From CAWDDA01 sp963813345 (GTDB lineage: Bacteria > Acidobacteriota > Blastocatellia > RBC074), in NCBI GenBank assembly GCA_963813345.1, contig CAWEYR010000024.1, forward strand, positions 1 to 64,000: 64,000 nt of DNA, in the 5' to 3' direction. Shown one piece after another: positions 30,589 to 41,360 of this stretch. The number at the start of each line of letters is the position of its first letter. Position 1 is the first letter of the stretch. Under the pieces are notes generated by a model. It was not told the DNA's origin, searched no databases, and saw nothing but the letters and a program-made list of their open reading frames with translations. The position numbers and the translations under genes are program-made.

Positions 30589-31684
30589 ATGCAACACGGC
30601 TTTTCACGCAGAAGAGTGATGCAAACGATGGGTGCGGCGGTTCTTGTTCCTTCCGCAATGTCCGCGATGCAAAAGAGCTCATGGCCTCTGGCCGAAAGCT
30701 CGTCAACACCTAAGATTTGTCTTGGAGTAAGGCCTGACATCGATGAGGCAGGTATGAGGCGGATCAAACAGATTGGTGTTGATTACGTCCTGTCCGGAGG
30801 TCCACCGATTCCATGGACGGAAGACGTCGTTCGCGAACGCGTCAACCGCTTTAAAGCTGGCGGTCTGACGCTTTGCAACATGATGATCTCCGGCTTTCCA
30901 AATACGATCTATGGGAGACCCGGGCGCGACGAAGAAATAGAGAAGGTCAGACAATCGATTCGAGCTGCCGGGAAGGCCGGGTTACCTGTAGTTGAGTACA
31001 ATTTCTACGCGCATCGGATCATTGAGGGGTACTACGAAGAGACCGGCAGGGCGGGCGCCGGACTTACTGCATTCGACTATGACAAGGTCAAAGACCTTCC
31101 TCCACTACCCGAATGTAGGCGCGCACACGCTCGAAGCGCTGTGGACAAACGCTGCATATTTTTTGAAGGCGGTGGTTCCCGTGGCGGTAGAAGCAGGAGT
31201 TCGTCTTGCGCTGCACCCTAATGATCCGCCCGCGCCAATCAGTCGCGGGTCAGGGCAGATCATGTCGACTCTGGCTGGATGGAAGCGGCTGATTGACATT
31301 GTCAAAAGCCCGGCCAACGGAATCACGTTCGATTGTGGTGTGACGCGCGAGCTCGGTGAAGACCCGGTAGCAGTAGCGCGCTATTTCGGTGCAAGGGATT
31401 GCATCAATCACGTCCATTTCCGCAACGTGCGTGTCAGAAAGCCTTACGAGAAATACACTGAGGTCTTTCTCGACGAAGGGCAGGTTGACATGTTCGCGGT
31501 GATGCGGGAACTGGTTCGTCAAAAGTACGGGCGCGCGATTTATCCTGAGCATCCACGTGCTATTGATTACGACCGTGAACGCGGAACTATTCGAAATCAG
31601 TACCCGGGCGGTGGCGGTTTCGGAGGCGAGATTCACAACGTAGGTTACACGAGGGCGATGTTGCAGGCGGCGTTGTCGCTTTGA
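30589..31684 (+). CDS. Mannonate dehydratase-like (UxuA fold) Tat-exported protein, one frame break
   Basis: The start shows a twin-arginine-like leader (FSRRRVMQTMGAAVLVPSAM). The TIM-barrel body reads KICLGVRPDIDEAGMRRIKQIG, AAGKAGLPVVEYNFYAHRI, and after a break near 31110 NVGAHTLEALW, GVRLALHPNDPPAP (metal-ligand His/Asp region), NGITFDCGVTRELG, INHVHFRNVR and YPEHPRAIDYD. These match UxuA mannonate dehydratase, which converts D-mannonate to 2-keto-3-deoxygluconate. Export of such an enzyme is odd, so a related secreted TIM-barrel activity is possible. Confidence 0.75.
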
Positions 31685-31694
31685 TCAAGGAGGA

Positions 31695-32864
31695 ATGATG
31701 CTCGTTTTGGAGTCAGCTCTCTCGCTACTTATGGCCATTTCGTTCAGCACCGGACTCTATCCATTCAAAGGTGCTGTTGAAGGTGCGATTGATGGTCCTG
31801 AAATCGTTACGCTGAAACCCGGTGCCACTGCACCTGCATTTGACCTTCCCGGTGTGGATGGCAAGAACTGGAAGCTCAGTGATTTCGAAAAGTCGCCGAT
31901 CCTTCTGGTGATCTTTACCTGCAATCATTGCCCGACTTCGCAGTATTACGAAGAACGAATCAAGAAACTGGCCAGTGATTACAAGGACAAGGGCGTCGGC
32001 CTGGTGGCCATTTCGCCGAATGATCCGGCCTCCGTTCGACCCGATGAGATGGGCTATACGGACCTTGGCGACACGCTCGAAGAGATGAAGATCCGCGCGC
32101 GTGACCGCCAGTTCAACTTTCCCTATCTGCTTGGCGGAGGTAAGTACGAATCCGTCGCGAGAGCCTACGGTGCAGTTGCAACTCCTCACGCCTTTATCTT
32201 TGACCGGGCGCGAAAGCTTCAATATGTCGGACGCATTGATGACAGCGAGCGTGAGAAGTTCGTTCGCGTACACGATGTCCGTGTCGCGCTGGATGCCATG
32301 CTTTCGGGAAAAGACGTCCCGGTAAAGGAGAACCGCGTTTTTGGCTGTTCGGTCAAATGGGCGTCCAAAGGCGAGGACATGAAGAAGTACTGGGACAAGA
32401 TCGCGGCTGAACCTGTGACGATCGAGCCGATCGATGCCGAAGGCATGCGAAGGTTGCGCATGAACGCGTCTGCAATGACAGAGGGAAGTTGCGGCTGGTG
32501 AATTTCTGGGCGACGTGGTGTGGGCCGTGCGTCACCGAGTTCCCGGACCTGATGATGATCAATCGAATGTACAGGCAACGCGATTTTGAATTGATTACAG
32601 TAGCTGCGCACTATCCCGGATGAGAAAGACGAAGCTCTCGCGTTCTTGAAAAAGAACATGGCGACTAACAAGAACGTGTTGTTTGGCGACACGGACAAGT
32701 ACAAATTGATGGATGCGTTCGAGCCAAAATGGGACGGAGCGCTACCGTTCACTATGCTGATCGATCCGACTGGCGAAGTCCTCTACCGGTCGCAGGGACC
32801 GTTCGACGCACTTGAATTGAAACGCCGCATCGTCAAGTACCTCAACGAACGCAAGCCGTGGTAA
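31695..32864 (+). CDS. Two-domain redoxin: AhpC/TSA-like plus TlpA-like thioredoxin, two frame breaks
   Basis: After a short hydrophobic leader, the first domain (residues about 38-190) reads GATAPAFDLPGVDGKNWKLSDFE with FTCNHCPTSQYYEER (CNHC pair) and DRARKLQYVGRIDD. After a break near 32495 a second domain appears with the thioredoxin motif WATWCGPCVTEFPD. A further break near 32620 leads to LPFTMLIDPTGEVLYRSQGPFD. Whether this is one fused chain or two genes cannot be settled because the break falls at the join. Both parts would act in thiol redox chemistry in the periplasm. Confidence 0.75.
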
Positions 32865-32868
32865 ACGC

Positions 32869-32955
32869 ATTTGGAGTGCGGCGGCTTGGCGCCGCTTTTC
32901 GTCCGCGACGAAACCGCCACGAGACTAAAGCGGCGCCAGCCGCCGCACTCCAAAT
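32869..32955. repeat. Palindromic repeat, family 1, copy with altered centre
   Basis: The ends ATTTGGAGTGCGGCGGCTTG and CGCCGCACTCCAAAT are conserved. The centre (TTTTCGTCCGCGACGAAACC) has lost part of the pairing. It begins 5 bp after the redoxin stop codon and ends 14 bp before the next start. Confidence 0.85.
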
Positions 32956-32968
32956 ACGGGCCGACTCC

Positions 32969-35198
32969 ATGAATATGGACATAACCAACGTGGGATCAAT
33001 TTCTCGAAGACAATTCCTTGTCAACTCAATGTTGACTGGGAGTCTGGCCGCAGTTCAAGGAAGCCAAACCGGCGGCGCTGCCACAACTCAGACAGACTGG
33101 TTCGACCGGCCCATGCGATGGGCGCAGCTGACACTGGTTGAGAACGATCCTCAACAGTACGATCCGCAATTCTGGCTCGATTATTTCAAACGCGTGCACG
33201 CTGATGCTGCCTGTCTCAGCGCGGGTGGTATTGTCGCGTACTATCCAACTCGAATTCCTTTGCACCATCGAAGCCAGTGGATGAAGGAGACTGACCCGTT
33301 CGGTCAGTTGCTGGAAGGATGCCGCCGGCAAGGAATGATCGTCATCGCGCGCACGGATCCGCATGCGGTTCATCAGGATGTCTTTGACGCGCATCCCGAC
33401 TGGATTGCCGTTGATGCAGAAGGAAAACACCGGAGGCATTGGGCCTCACCAGAGTTATGGGTCACATGCGCGCTTGGTCCATACAACTTCGAGTTTATGA
33501 CCGAGGTACATAAAGAGATCATGTCTCTTTATCGGGTTGACGGGATTTTCAGCAACCGTTGGGCCGGCTCCGGAATGTGTTATTGCGAGCACTGCCGCCG
33601 CAACTTCAAAACAGCATATGGCATGGATCTGCCGCGAACGACTGACCCGCAGGATCCAGCACGTCGCAACTATCTCCTGTGGCAGCAGCAGAGGCTCTTT
33701 GAGCTGTGGCGGCTCTGGAATGCAGAGATTCGCAAACTGAATCCGAATGCAAGGTTCATTGCGAATTCAGGCGGCGGCGCACTCAGTCCGCTCGATATGA
33801 GGACGGTTGGCGAACTGTCAGACATTCTCTTTGCGGATCGCCAGGCTCGACGTGGACTGATGACACCCTGGGCGAACGGAAAGAACGGCAAAGAGTATCG
33901 AGCAACACTCGGACGCAAGCCGATTGGCGGAATCTTCAGCGTCGGGGTTGAAGAACCATATCGCTGGAAAGACTCTGTTCAAAGCGAGGCTGAAATCCGG
34001 ATCTGGGTAGCGGAGGGCACAGCCAACGGACTACGTCCATGGTTTACAAAATTCTCAGGCACGCTTTACGACAGACGCTGGCTCAAGGTTGTTGAAGAGA
34101 TTTACGGCTGGCATTTCCGCTCCGAAAAATATCTGCGCAACGAAGCGCCACTGGCCCGCGTCGGTTTGGTCTATTCGCAGCAGACTGCGATGTTCTATGG
34201 CGGTACTCGCGCGCAGCAGAAGGTCGAAGATCACATTCAGGGCTTCTATCACGCGCTCGTCGAGGCGCGCGTTCCTTTCGAAATGGTTCACGATCGCCTG
34301 CTTGACGCGGAGCACACCGATCAATTCAAGCTCCTCATTCTTCCAAATATCGCTGCCCTTTCTGACCTTCAATGTCGAGCAACTTCGCGACTATGTCAGG
34401 CGTGGCGGAAGCATCGTAGCGACGCACGAAACCTCGCTCTATAACGAACAGGGAGTGCGACGTCAGGACTTCGGGCTCGCTGACCTCTTCGGAGTGCGGT
34501 TCAAAGGTCAAATTGAAGGGCCGATGCAGAATTCCTATCTCAAGCTGGAAAAGGACCCGGCAACAGGCAAATACCATCCGTTGCTCGCAGGACTTGAAGA
34601 TGCAACGCGGATCATAAATGGTGTCTCACGTGTCGACGTGGAACCTATTAGCACCGGCCAACAACCATCGCTTCCCGCTCTGACGTTGATTCCGTCCTAT
34701 CCTGACCTCCCAATGGAGATGGTCTACCCGCGGGTGGCACAGACAAACATTGCTGGTGTCCACTTACGGGAAAGCGGACGGAGCCGCATCGTCTATTTTC
34801 CGTGGGACATCGACAGGACATTCTGGGAAGTAATGTCAGTAGACCACGGCCTGCTGCTCGGCAACGCTGTTCATTGGGCTCTGAATGAGGAGCCGGTTGT
34901 CACCGTCACGGGCCCAGGCATAATCGACGTGACCGTATGGCGCCAGAGAGAATCGATGACGGTTCATCTTGTCAATCTCACAAACCCGATGTTGATGAAG
35001 GGTCCCTTCCGCGAGCTGATTCCCATCACCGCGCAAAAAGTGCGAGTCCGATTGCCCGAAGGCAAAAAGGCAGCCAGGGTCCAGCTGCTTGTCAGCGGCG
35101 AAGCCCCTGGAGTCAATGAATCAGATAGATATGTAGCGCTGACTGTATCTTCGATTCTTGCGCACGAAGTTATCGCAATTGATCTGGAATCACGGTGA
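32969..35198 (+). CDS. Secreted TIM-barrel protein with GH42-trimerisation-like C-terminus, one frame break
   Basis: A twin-arginine-like leader (ISRRQFLVNSMLTGSLAAV) precedes a TIM barrel (RWAQLTLVENDPQQYDPQFW, YRVDGIFSNRWAGSGMCYCEHCRRNFKTAYG, PNARFIANSGGG). After residue about 390 comes a Rossmann-like domain (LARVGLVYSQQTAMFYGG, KLLILPNIAALSD). It continues after a break near 34365 as LRDYVRRGGSIVATHETSLY, which resembles Glyco_hydro_42M, and a C-terminal beta domain. It may act on or bind glycans; catalytic Glu residues are not certain. Confidence 0.7.
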
Positions 35199-35230
35199 TC
35201 AACCCCCCTGATGTCGCACGAATCGGCGTA

Positions 35231-35270
35231 GGTGTAGTGCGACGACTTGGTGCCGCACTCCAAATACGGC
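35231..35270. repeat. Palindromic repeat, family 1, remnant
   Basis: Only GTAGTGCGACGACTTGG and TGCCGCACTCCAAATACGG remain, a decayed half-copy without the central stem. It lies 33 bp after the previous gene. Confidence 0.6.
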
Positions 35271-35420
35271 GTTGACTTTGTCGCCGTAACGACCAGTTTC
35301 AGGGGCAAAACGCTACAACCCGTAACAGCGTAGTAGTTACACTCGGCTCTCCTTGTTGCTGAAATGCACACGAAATGGGCGCTTTGATTGCTGGCACAGG
35401 GCTTGCGCTCTGTGTCCTCA

Positions 35421-37869
35421 ATGAAAGCAATCTCACATCTCGCAAATATCAAGACAAGCCTCCTTGCCGCGTTTCACCGGATACCCAATCGTCATAGAAC
35501 AATTCTGGCTTCAATAGGAATTGTCTTTCTGTTGGCGGCCCTCGTGACAGTCGGCGAGCTGGTTGCAACGTATTCACATTACGCCGCGATTGTTGATGCA
35601 CGATTGGCTGACAGGTCGTTGATGCAGCCCGCCGGAATTTATGCTGCTCCCGGGCGAGTAAGTCTGGATCAGCACGTCACGCAAGATGGACTCATCGATC
35701 GGTTGCTGCGCATTGGTTATAGGGAAGGCGAGGACACAAACGAATTCTCAGCGGGTAGCTTCTCGGTGCATCCGGGTTATGTCGAACTGCGCTCAAACGA
35801 GTTCGGGTCGAGCCCGAATCTCCCAGCCGTGGTACGCGTGCGGTTCAATCAAGATCGAGTCGCGAAGATCGAAGATGCGAGTACCAACAAGCAGCTGAAA
35901 GAATTCCAGTTGCCAGCCGAAATGCTGACAGCTGATGTCAACGCAAAAAAACAGACGCGTCGCGCGATTACATTCGGAGACTTGCCACAGGTACTTGTCT
36001 CGGCGCTGATTGCCGTTGAAGACCGTCGCTTTTTTGATCATCACGGAATCGATCCGCGTGGTATCGCTCGCGCACTCTACACAAACCTGCTCAATGGCAG
36101 AATACGTCAGGGCGGGTCAACTATTACTCAGCAACTGATAAAGGATCAGTTCCTGAGTGCAGAGCGCACGTACAGTCGAAAGCTTGCTGAAGCGATGATG
36201 GCAATCGCTATCGAACGAAAGCTGACTAAAGAGCAGATCCTCGCGCTCTATTGTGATCGCGTATATCTCGGTCACAGCGGAAGCATTTCAATTTACGGAT
36301 TCAAGCAGGGAGCATCGATTCTATTCGGAAAGGAGCTGAACGAGATTTCGCTCAGCGAAGCAGCTTGCCTTGCAGGGTTAGCCCAGGCCCCAAATCGCTA
36401 TTCGCTCCACACGCGCCTCGGGGATTCGATTGTGCGGCGCAACGTTGTTCTAAACGCAATGTTAGAGACAAGCGCAATCAGCCCAGCCCAGGCCGAGTTG
36501 GCCCGAAGTGAGAATCTTGCGTTGCTTCCCCCGCAACAACTTGATGATACAGCGGCGCCGCATTTTATCGACTACGTGAGACGTGAACTGGATAGTCATC
36601 GATTTGAGGATGACGAGTTCCCGCATTTGAGGATTGAAACAACGATCGACCTGGATCTTCAGGAAGCTGCAAACCAGGCTGTCACTCGACATCTTGATCG
36701 CCTGAAGAAGGTTTTTGATAAGCGGAAAGATGCCGGAGGAGCCTGAGGTGTCTCTGATTGCACTTGATCCTCATTCCGGAGAGATTCTGGCGATGATAGG
36801 CGGTCGCGATTACGCTGTAAGCCAACTCAATCGAGCTACTGATGCAATGCGCCAGCCAGGCTCAGTTTTCAAACCGATAGTGTACGCAGCCGCCCTTTCG
36901 CGTGGAATTTCTCCTGCAATGACATTCATGAACTCTCCGCATGAGATTGCATACGGCTACAAGGCAGTGTATCGGCCACAGAATTTCGGTGACTCATATT
37001 CGAATCGGCAAGTGACCTTACGCGAAGCAATGGTTCGCTCACTCAACGTCGTCACTGTTGATGCTGCAATGCAAACAGGGTTGGGGAATGTAGCAGAGAT
37101 GGCTGCCCGTGTGGGTCTGCCCCGCCCGGAGACTTATCCTTCGATGGCTTTGGGGGCGTTCGAAGCCACCCCGCTTGACGTCGCCGGCGCATATACGACC
37201 TTTGCCAATGACGGGACGAAGGTGGATCCGCTGGCTGTTCGTACGATCAAATCAAATGGCGAGATCGTTGTTTCCGGAGCGTCGTCCAAAACCGGAGTTC
37301 TGCCAAGTACAATAGCCTACCTCGTGACTGACACCCTTTCAGATGTCGTCAACCGCGGCACTGCGGCTCGCATTCGCAGCATGGGTTATCGAGGGCCCGC
37401 TGCAGGCAAGACTGGAACATCACGCGATGCCTGGTTTGTTGGCTATACACCGAACTTGCTGGTCGTGGTATGGATCGGTTACGACGACAATCGCGATCTC
37501 AAGCTGACGGGGGGCGACGCGGCCGTTCCAATCTGGGTTGACTTCGTCAAGCGAGCACTGGAACTGCGGCCGGATCTGCGAGCCGATCGTTTTGTCAGAC
37601 CGAGCGGACTCGAAACAGTCGAAATGTGTTCAGAGAATGGAATGGTGGCAAATGAATTCTGCCCACACCGGCAACGCCTGTTGATCGCGAGCTCTTCGCG
37701 ACCGGGGATTTGTTTTGAGCATCAGGAGCCGCTCGTCATGACAAGTGACGGCGAAGGACTCCCGCATGAATTGACCTCGCCGGCTTCGGCTGAGGCGACT
37801 CCGATGCATTTGCAGTCTGAAGCTTCAACCGTGACTCCTAAATTCATCATCAGACCGCGCCTTCATTGA
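35421..37869 (+). CDS. Class A penicillin-binding protein (PBP1b-like), one frame break
   Basis: A short cytoplasmic tail precedes a transmembrane helix (residues 28-45). A UB2H-like region follows, then a GT51 glycosyltransferase (catalytic Glu in VEDRRFFDHHGIDP; QGGSTITQQLIKDQFLS; RKLTKEQILALYCDRVYLG). After a frame change near 36740 the transpeptidase domain shows SxxK (RQPGSVFKPIVY), SxN (MVRSLNVVT) and KTG (AAGKTGTSRDAW). It polymerises and cross-links peptidoglycan at the inner membrane. No clear ribosome site marks the start; ATG 35421 is chosen for its charged tail before the helix. Confidence 0.9.
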
Positions 37870-37950
37870 ATTAACGAGGGTAGTGCGGAGGCGATGGAAT
37901 TGGCCAATTGCTAGAGCCTGGAAGCAATTGGAGCCCGAAAAAGGAGTGAA

Positions 37951-38032
37951 TCGGCGACTTGAGCGACCGCTTTAGAGCTCTCCCGCTGAGTGATCCGCCT
38001 CGGGACACTAAAGCGGCGCCAACCGCCGCCGC
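37951..38032. repeat. Palindromic repeat, family 1, degenerate copy
   Basis: GGCGACTTGAGCGACCGCTT, a scrambled centre and ACTAAAGCGGCGCCAACCGC keep the outline of the family, but several arm positions no longer pair. The outer TTTGGAGTG end is lost. Confidence 0.6.
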
Positions 38033-38077
38033 AGCTGCCGAAGGATAGGTTGTCAGGGTTTCACCTGCGCTCCCAAT

Positions 38078-38684
38078 TCATGACGCGGATTTCTTGATCA
38101 TTTTCTTCCGGCTCTGCTGCGCTCGCGCAGCCCCAATGGCGGTCTTAACATCTTTCTCTTCTTCCGGTGGCGGCAAGACTGCCGGCATACCGAGAGAGGC
38201 TATCCATAGCTCGCGGCACCAGCCCTTGCTATGGTAAAGATGCTCGTCTTCCTCGTCCTCGACTTCCTCACAGGCTTCTTTCAGGGCCTTTCTTTCTTCG
38301 CCCTTGGCTTTCTCGGCGCACTGTCCCAGAAGTTCCCAATTCGTGTGGTCTTTGGTCTCTGCCAGGACGACACACTCGCAGGCTACAAGCTCCGCCGCCT
38401 CGGGTTTCCCGCTTTGAAGAGCTTTCTCCATGGCGGCAACGAGGGATTCACCGATATGGCGGACGACCAATCGCCCCGGTGTTTCTTCCTCCGGATCGAG
38501 CCCAAGTTTTTCGAATAGCTCGTGCATCACTTCCACATGATGGTTAGTCTGTTCGAGATACTCTTCCCATTCCTCTTTCAGATCGTCGTTGACTACACAT
38601 CGCAACGCGGTCTCATATACCTGTACTCCTCCGAGCTCAGTCTCCAGGGACTGAAGCAGTAGTTCATTTAGCTTGTTGATTCAT
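38078..38684 (-). CDS. Ferritin-like four-helix protein, frame break near the start
   Basis: The ATG at 38684 has GGGAGGAAGG upstream but its frame closes after six codons. The body continues in the next frame as INKLNELLLQSLETELGGVQVYETAL, then NDDLKEEWEEYLEQTNHHVEVMHELFEKLGL, NWELLGQCAEKAKGEERKALKEACEEVEDEEDEHLYHSKGWCRELW. Spaced Glu and ExxH-like pairs suggest a ferritin-like di-iron helical bundle with a Lys-rich tail. About 200 residues. A storage or oxidative-stress role is possible; metal binding is inferred. Confidence 0.65.
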
Positions 38685-38921
38685 ACCTTCCTCCCATTTT
38701 CATTTTGAAATGTACAACGAGTCTGCAATCACGAAGCAAATTTGATGCCTGACCGACCACGGTGAGATAGAATGCGGCACCATCGATTGGGGCGGGGCAG
38801 TGGCGACTTTCGCGTCCTCGTTCTAGAAGCGGCGACTCTCGCCGCTATCTTGCGGGTCCAAGCGAAAGCTATGAACTCAAACCTAATGAGATAGAACCAA
38901 ACGGACTCTGCAGATGACGCG

Positions 38922-40382
38922 ATGATTGACAAGCCGGATCCCGAGACTGTTCGCGATGATGCCAGAGAACTCAGCCGCCTTGGCTATGCGCAGGAACTCT
39001 TCCGCTCAATGGGAGGATTCTCGAACTTCGCCATTTCATTCTCAATCATTTCAGTTCTCACTGGCGCAGTCACCCTTTATGGTTACGGCCTCAAGATGGG
39101 TGGTCCGTTTGAAATGGTTGCTGGATGGCCTCTTGTCACGCTGTTTACTTTGTCGGTAGCAGCAAGCATGGCAGAGCTCGCCTCTGCACTTCCGACTTCC
39201 GGCTCAGTCTATCACTGGGCTTCAGAACTTGGCGGCAAGTCGTGGGGATGGTTTACGGCGTGGCTCAACATAGCAGGTAATCTTACTGTACTTGCAGGCG
39301 TCGACTACGGATGCGCGATGTTTGTCACTCCACTGACTGGACTCGAAGCCACCAATAGGAATCTGCTGCTCGTATATGCCGTAATCCTTCTGTCACATGC
39401 GGTTCTCAATCATTTTGGAATACGGTTGGTCGCGTGGCTCAACGACTTCAGCGTAACGGTGCATATTATCGGGGTGATGGCGATCGTCGGTGCGCTGGTT
39501 GTCTTTGCCCCACGACAACCAGCGAGCTTCATGTTCACTCGGATGACAGACAATCCGCATGGCTGGCCGTACTGGTGGGCTTTCATCATTGGTTTGTTGC
39601 AGGCTCAATGGACCTTTACGGGATACGACGCTTCCGCAAGCGTATCTGAGGAAACAGTCGATCCGCGGAGACGTGCGCCCTGGGGGATGATATTGGCGGT
39701 GGCAGTGTCGAGCGTTGTCGGCTATCTCCTTCTCATAGCCTTGACGCTGGCAATCACTGACGTGTCTGCGGTGCTAAGAGCCAAAGATGCCGGCGGAAAC
39801 GATATTCCGGCAGTGATCACGATCTTGAACGGTGCTCTGGGCGAAAGAGCCGGCACCGCGTTCTCATGGCTCGCCGCAATGGCGATGTGGTTCTGCGGGC
39901 TTTCCGCAGTCACCTGGTGCTCTCGCGTGATTTACGCCTTCGCCCGCGACAACGGACTCCCTGCTTCAGCACTTTGGCGCAGAGTGAGCCGGCATCAGAC
40001 TCCCGCGTTTGCCATCTGGCTCTCCGTTACGATCGCATTCGGGGCTGCAGTTTACAGCGGTGCATATGCAGTTGTGACCTCGATCAGCGTAATTGGCCTC
40101 TATCTTTCCTACATCGTACCCGTATTCCTCGCATTGAGAGCAAAGCGGCGAGGTGAGGGCATCAGCGAAGGACCGTTCCGGTTGGGGCGATATAGTGTCG
40201 CCATTAACCTGATCGCTATTGTCTGGGTCATTTTCATATGCTCTATCCTCAGCCTCCCGGACGACTTGAGAGCAGGTAAGAGCATCGTGGCATTCGTCGC
40301 ACTGCTGGGTCTATGGTATATGTTGAGTGAACGGCATCGCTTTCGAGGTCCGGCCTGGATTAAACATAGTAGAGATGCTTGA
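38922..40382 (+). CDS. APC-superfamily amino-acid permease
   Basis: Intact, 486 residues with about 12 transmembrane segments. The N-terminus has the signature LGYAQELFRSMGGFSNFAISFSIISVLTG, and the middle has LLQAQWTFTGYDASASVSEETVDPRRRAPWG. These are typical of the amino acid/choline (ACT, GabP/Bat1-like) group. It takes up amino acids or amines through the inner membrane, probably proton-coupled. It stands alone; no catabolic partner is adjacent. Confidence 0.9.
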   Translation: MIDKPDPETVRDDARELSRLGYAQELFRSMGGFSNFAISFSIISVLTGAVTLYGYGLKMGGPFEMVAGWPLVTLFTLSVAASMAELASALPTSGSVYHWASELGGKSWGWFTAWLNIAGNLTVLAGVDYGCAMFVTPLTGLEATNRNLLLVYAVILLSHAVLNHFGIRLVAWLNDFSVTVHIIGVMAIVGALVVFAPRQPASFMFTRMTDNPHGWPYWWAFIIGLLQAQWTFTGYDASASVSEETVDPRRRAPWGMILAVAVSSVVGYLLLIALTLAITDVSAVLRAKDAGGNDIPAVITILNGALGERAGTAFSWLAAMAMWFCGLSAVTWCSRVIYAFARDNGLPASALWRRVSRHQTPAFAIWLSVTIAFGAAVYSGAYAVVTSISVIGLYLSYIVPVFLALRAKRRGEGISEGPFRLGRYSVAINLIAIVWVIFICSILSLPDDLRAGKSIVAFVALLGLWYMLSERHRFRGPAWIKHSRDA

Positions 40383-40733
40383 CAGGAACGCGGCCGCTCC
40401 GATTCCACGTTCGTCCTGAAAACGCTCCCTAATCCAGCGCCGATATTCTCAATCTTTCTCGGCGATCTCTATCTGTTCGGATAGTCCGTGGCTATCCGAT
40501 TGGTTAGCAAAACGTCGCCGTTGGAACCTGGACCTACTGGCGTCCAGCCCTTGGCTCTCCCATAAGCGTCCATATTTTCTGCATGTTAGCTCGCTGATCT
40601 AGTTCCCGGTATTGCAAGCGCTTCAACTGAATGGCACGTCGAGTGCACTAGTAGCGCCGTGAGCAAACAGGGAAGCGAGTGAGGAAGCTCGATCCCAGGA
40701 AGTGGACAACAGGAAGCAAACAACGGAGGAGAT
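40383..40733. other. Intergenic, no gene seen
   Basis: 350 bp between the permease and a small secreted protein gene. It contains one 8-bp stem-loop (TCGGATAG/CTATCCGA, 40477-40499) without a T-run. Otherwise nothing is recognised. Confidence 0.5.
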
Positions 40734-41171
40734 ATGAAAAGACAGATTCTTGGCGCAGTCGTCGCAATCAGCCTGGTCGCAACGCTTTCAATCGCAGGAA
40801 TGGCGAGTGTATTTGGCAGACTGAAGGCCGACATTCCGTTCGATTTTATGGTGAATGGAAAGCAGATGCCGGCAGGAAAGTATGAAGTCAAGTCGGCTGA
40901 CATCGGAAATACGATCGCAGTGCATAGCGCGGACAGGAGCAAAGCCGTCGTCGCTCAGGCGGCCACAACCGACAGTCGTAAGGGCGGCGAGCCGCGTCTC
41001 GTTTTCCGCCGCTACGGGAGCCAGTACTTCCTGGCGAAGGTAGTCAGCGACACGCAGTCGATCGAATTGAGCCGAACCAAGGCCGAGCGTGAAGCCGCGA
41101 AGGGCAGCAAGCTGGCACTGAATGACGTTCAACCTGACATCGTCACCGTAAGCGCAAACGCCGGGCAGTAA
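40734..41171 (+). CDS. Small secreted protein of acidobacterial type
   Basis: CGGAGGAG precedes MKRQILGAVVAISLVATLSIAGMAS, a signal peptide. The mature 120 residues read FGRLKADIPFDFMVNGKQMPAGKYEVKSADIGNTIAVHS...EPRLVFRRYGSQYFLAKV. This beta-rich pattern (IPFxFxVxGKxLPAGxYxV) recurs in many acidobacterial secreted proteins of unknown function. It is intact and followed by a clear terminator, so it is a single-gene unit. Confidence 0.8.
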   Translation: MKRQILGAVVAISLVATLSIAGMASVFGRLKADIPFDFMVNGKQMPAGKYEVKSADIGNTIAVHSADRSKAVVAQAATTDSRKGGEPRLVFRRYGSQYFLAKVVSDTQSIELSRTKAEREAAKGSKLALNDVQPDIVTVSANAGQ

Positions 41172-41215
41172 GCCTTTAACCAGAGCGCAGTCCCTCCCCC
41201 CTAACCTGCGCGCAC

Positions 41216-41258
41216 GGCCCGCGAAGTCGAAATGGATTTCGCGGGCCGAAGTGTTTTT
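41216..41258 (+). terminator. Intrinsic terminator
   Basis: GGCCCGCGAA and TTCGCGGGCC form a perfect 10-bp stem (41216-41247), followed within 11 bases by TTTTT. It ends the transcript of the small secreted protein gene. Confidence 0.8.
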
Positions 41259-41360
41259 ACGAGTCAACAATCAGCTTAGCTACTTCCACCGCGAGTGATA
41301 GTATTGCTCCCTGAATTCATTTGCTCCAGTCACGAAATCACAATCCGCAGGAGAGCTACG

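Noticed and set aside
38789..38860. Possible further family 1 repeat (GCGGCGACTCTCGCCGC)
   Set aside because: Only a short stem is shared; the diagnostic ends TTTGGAGTG are missing.
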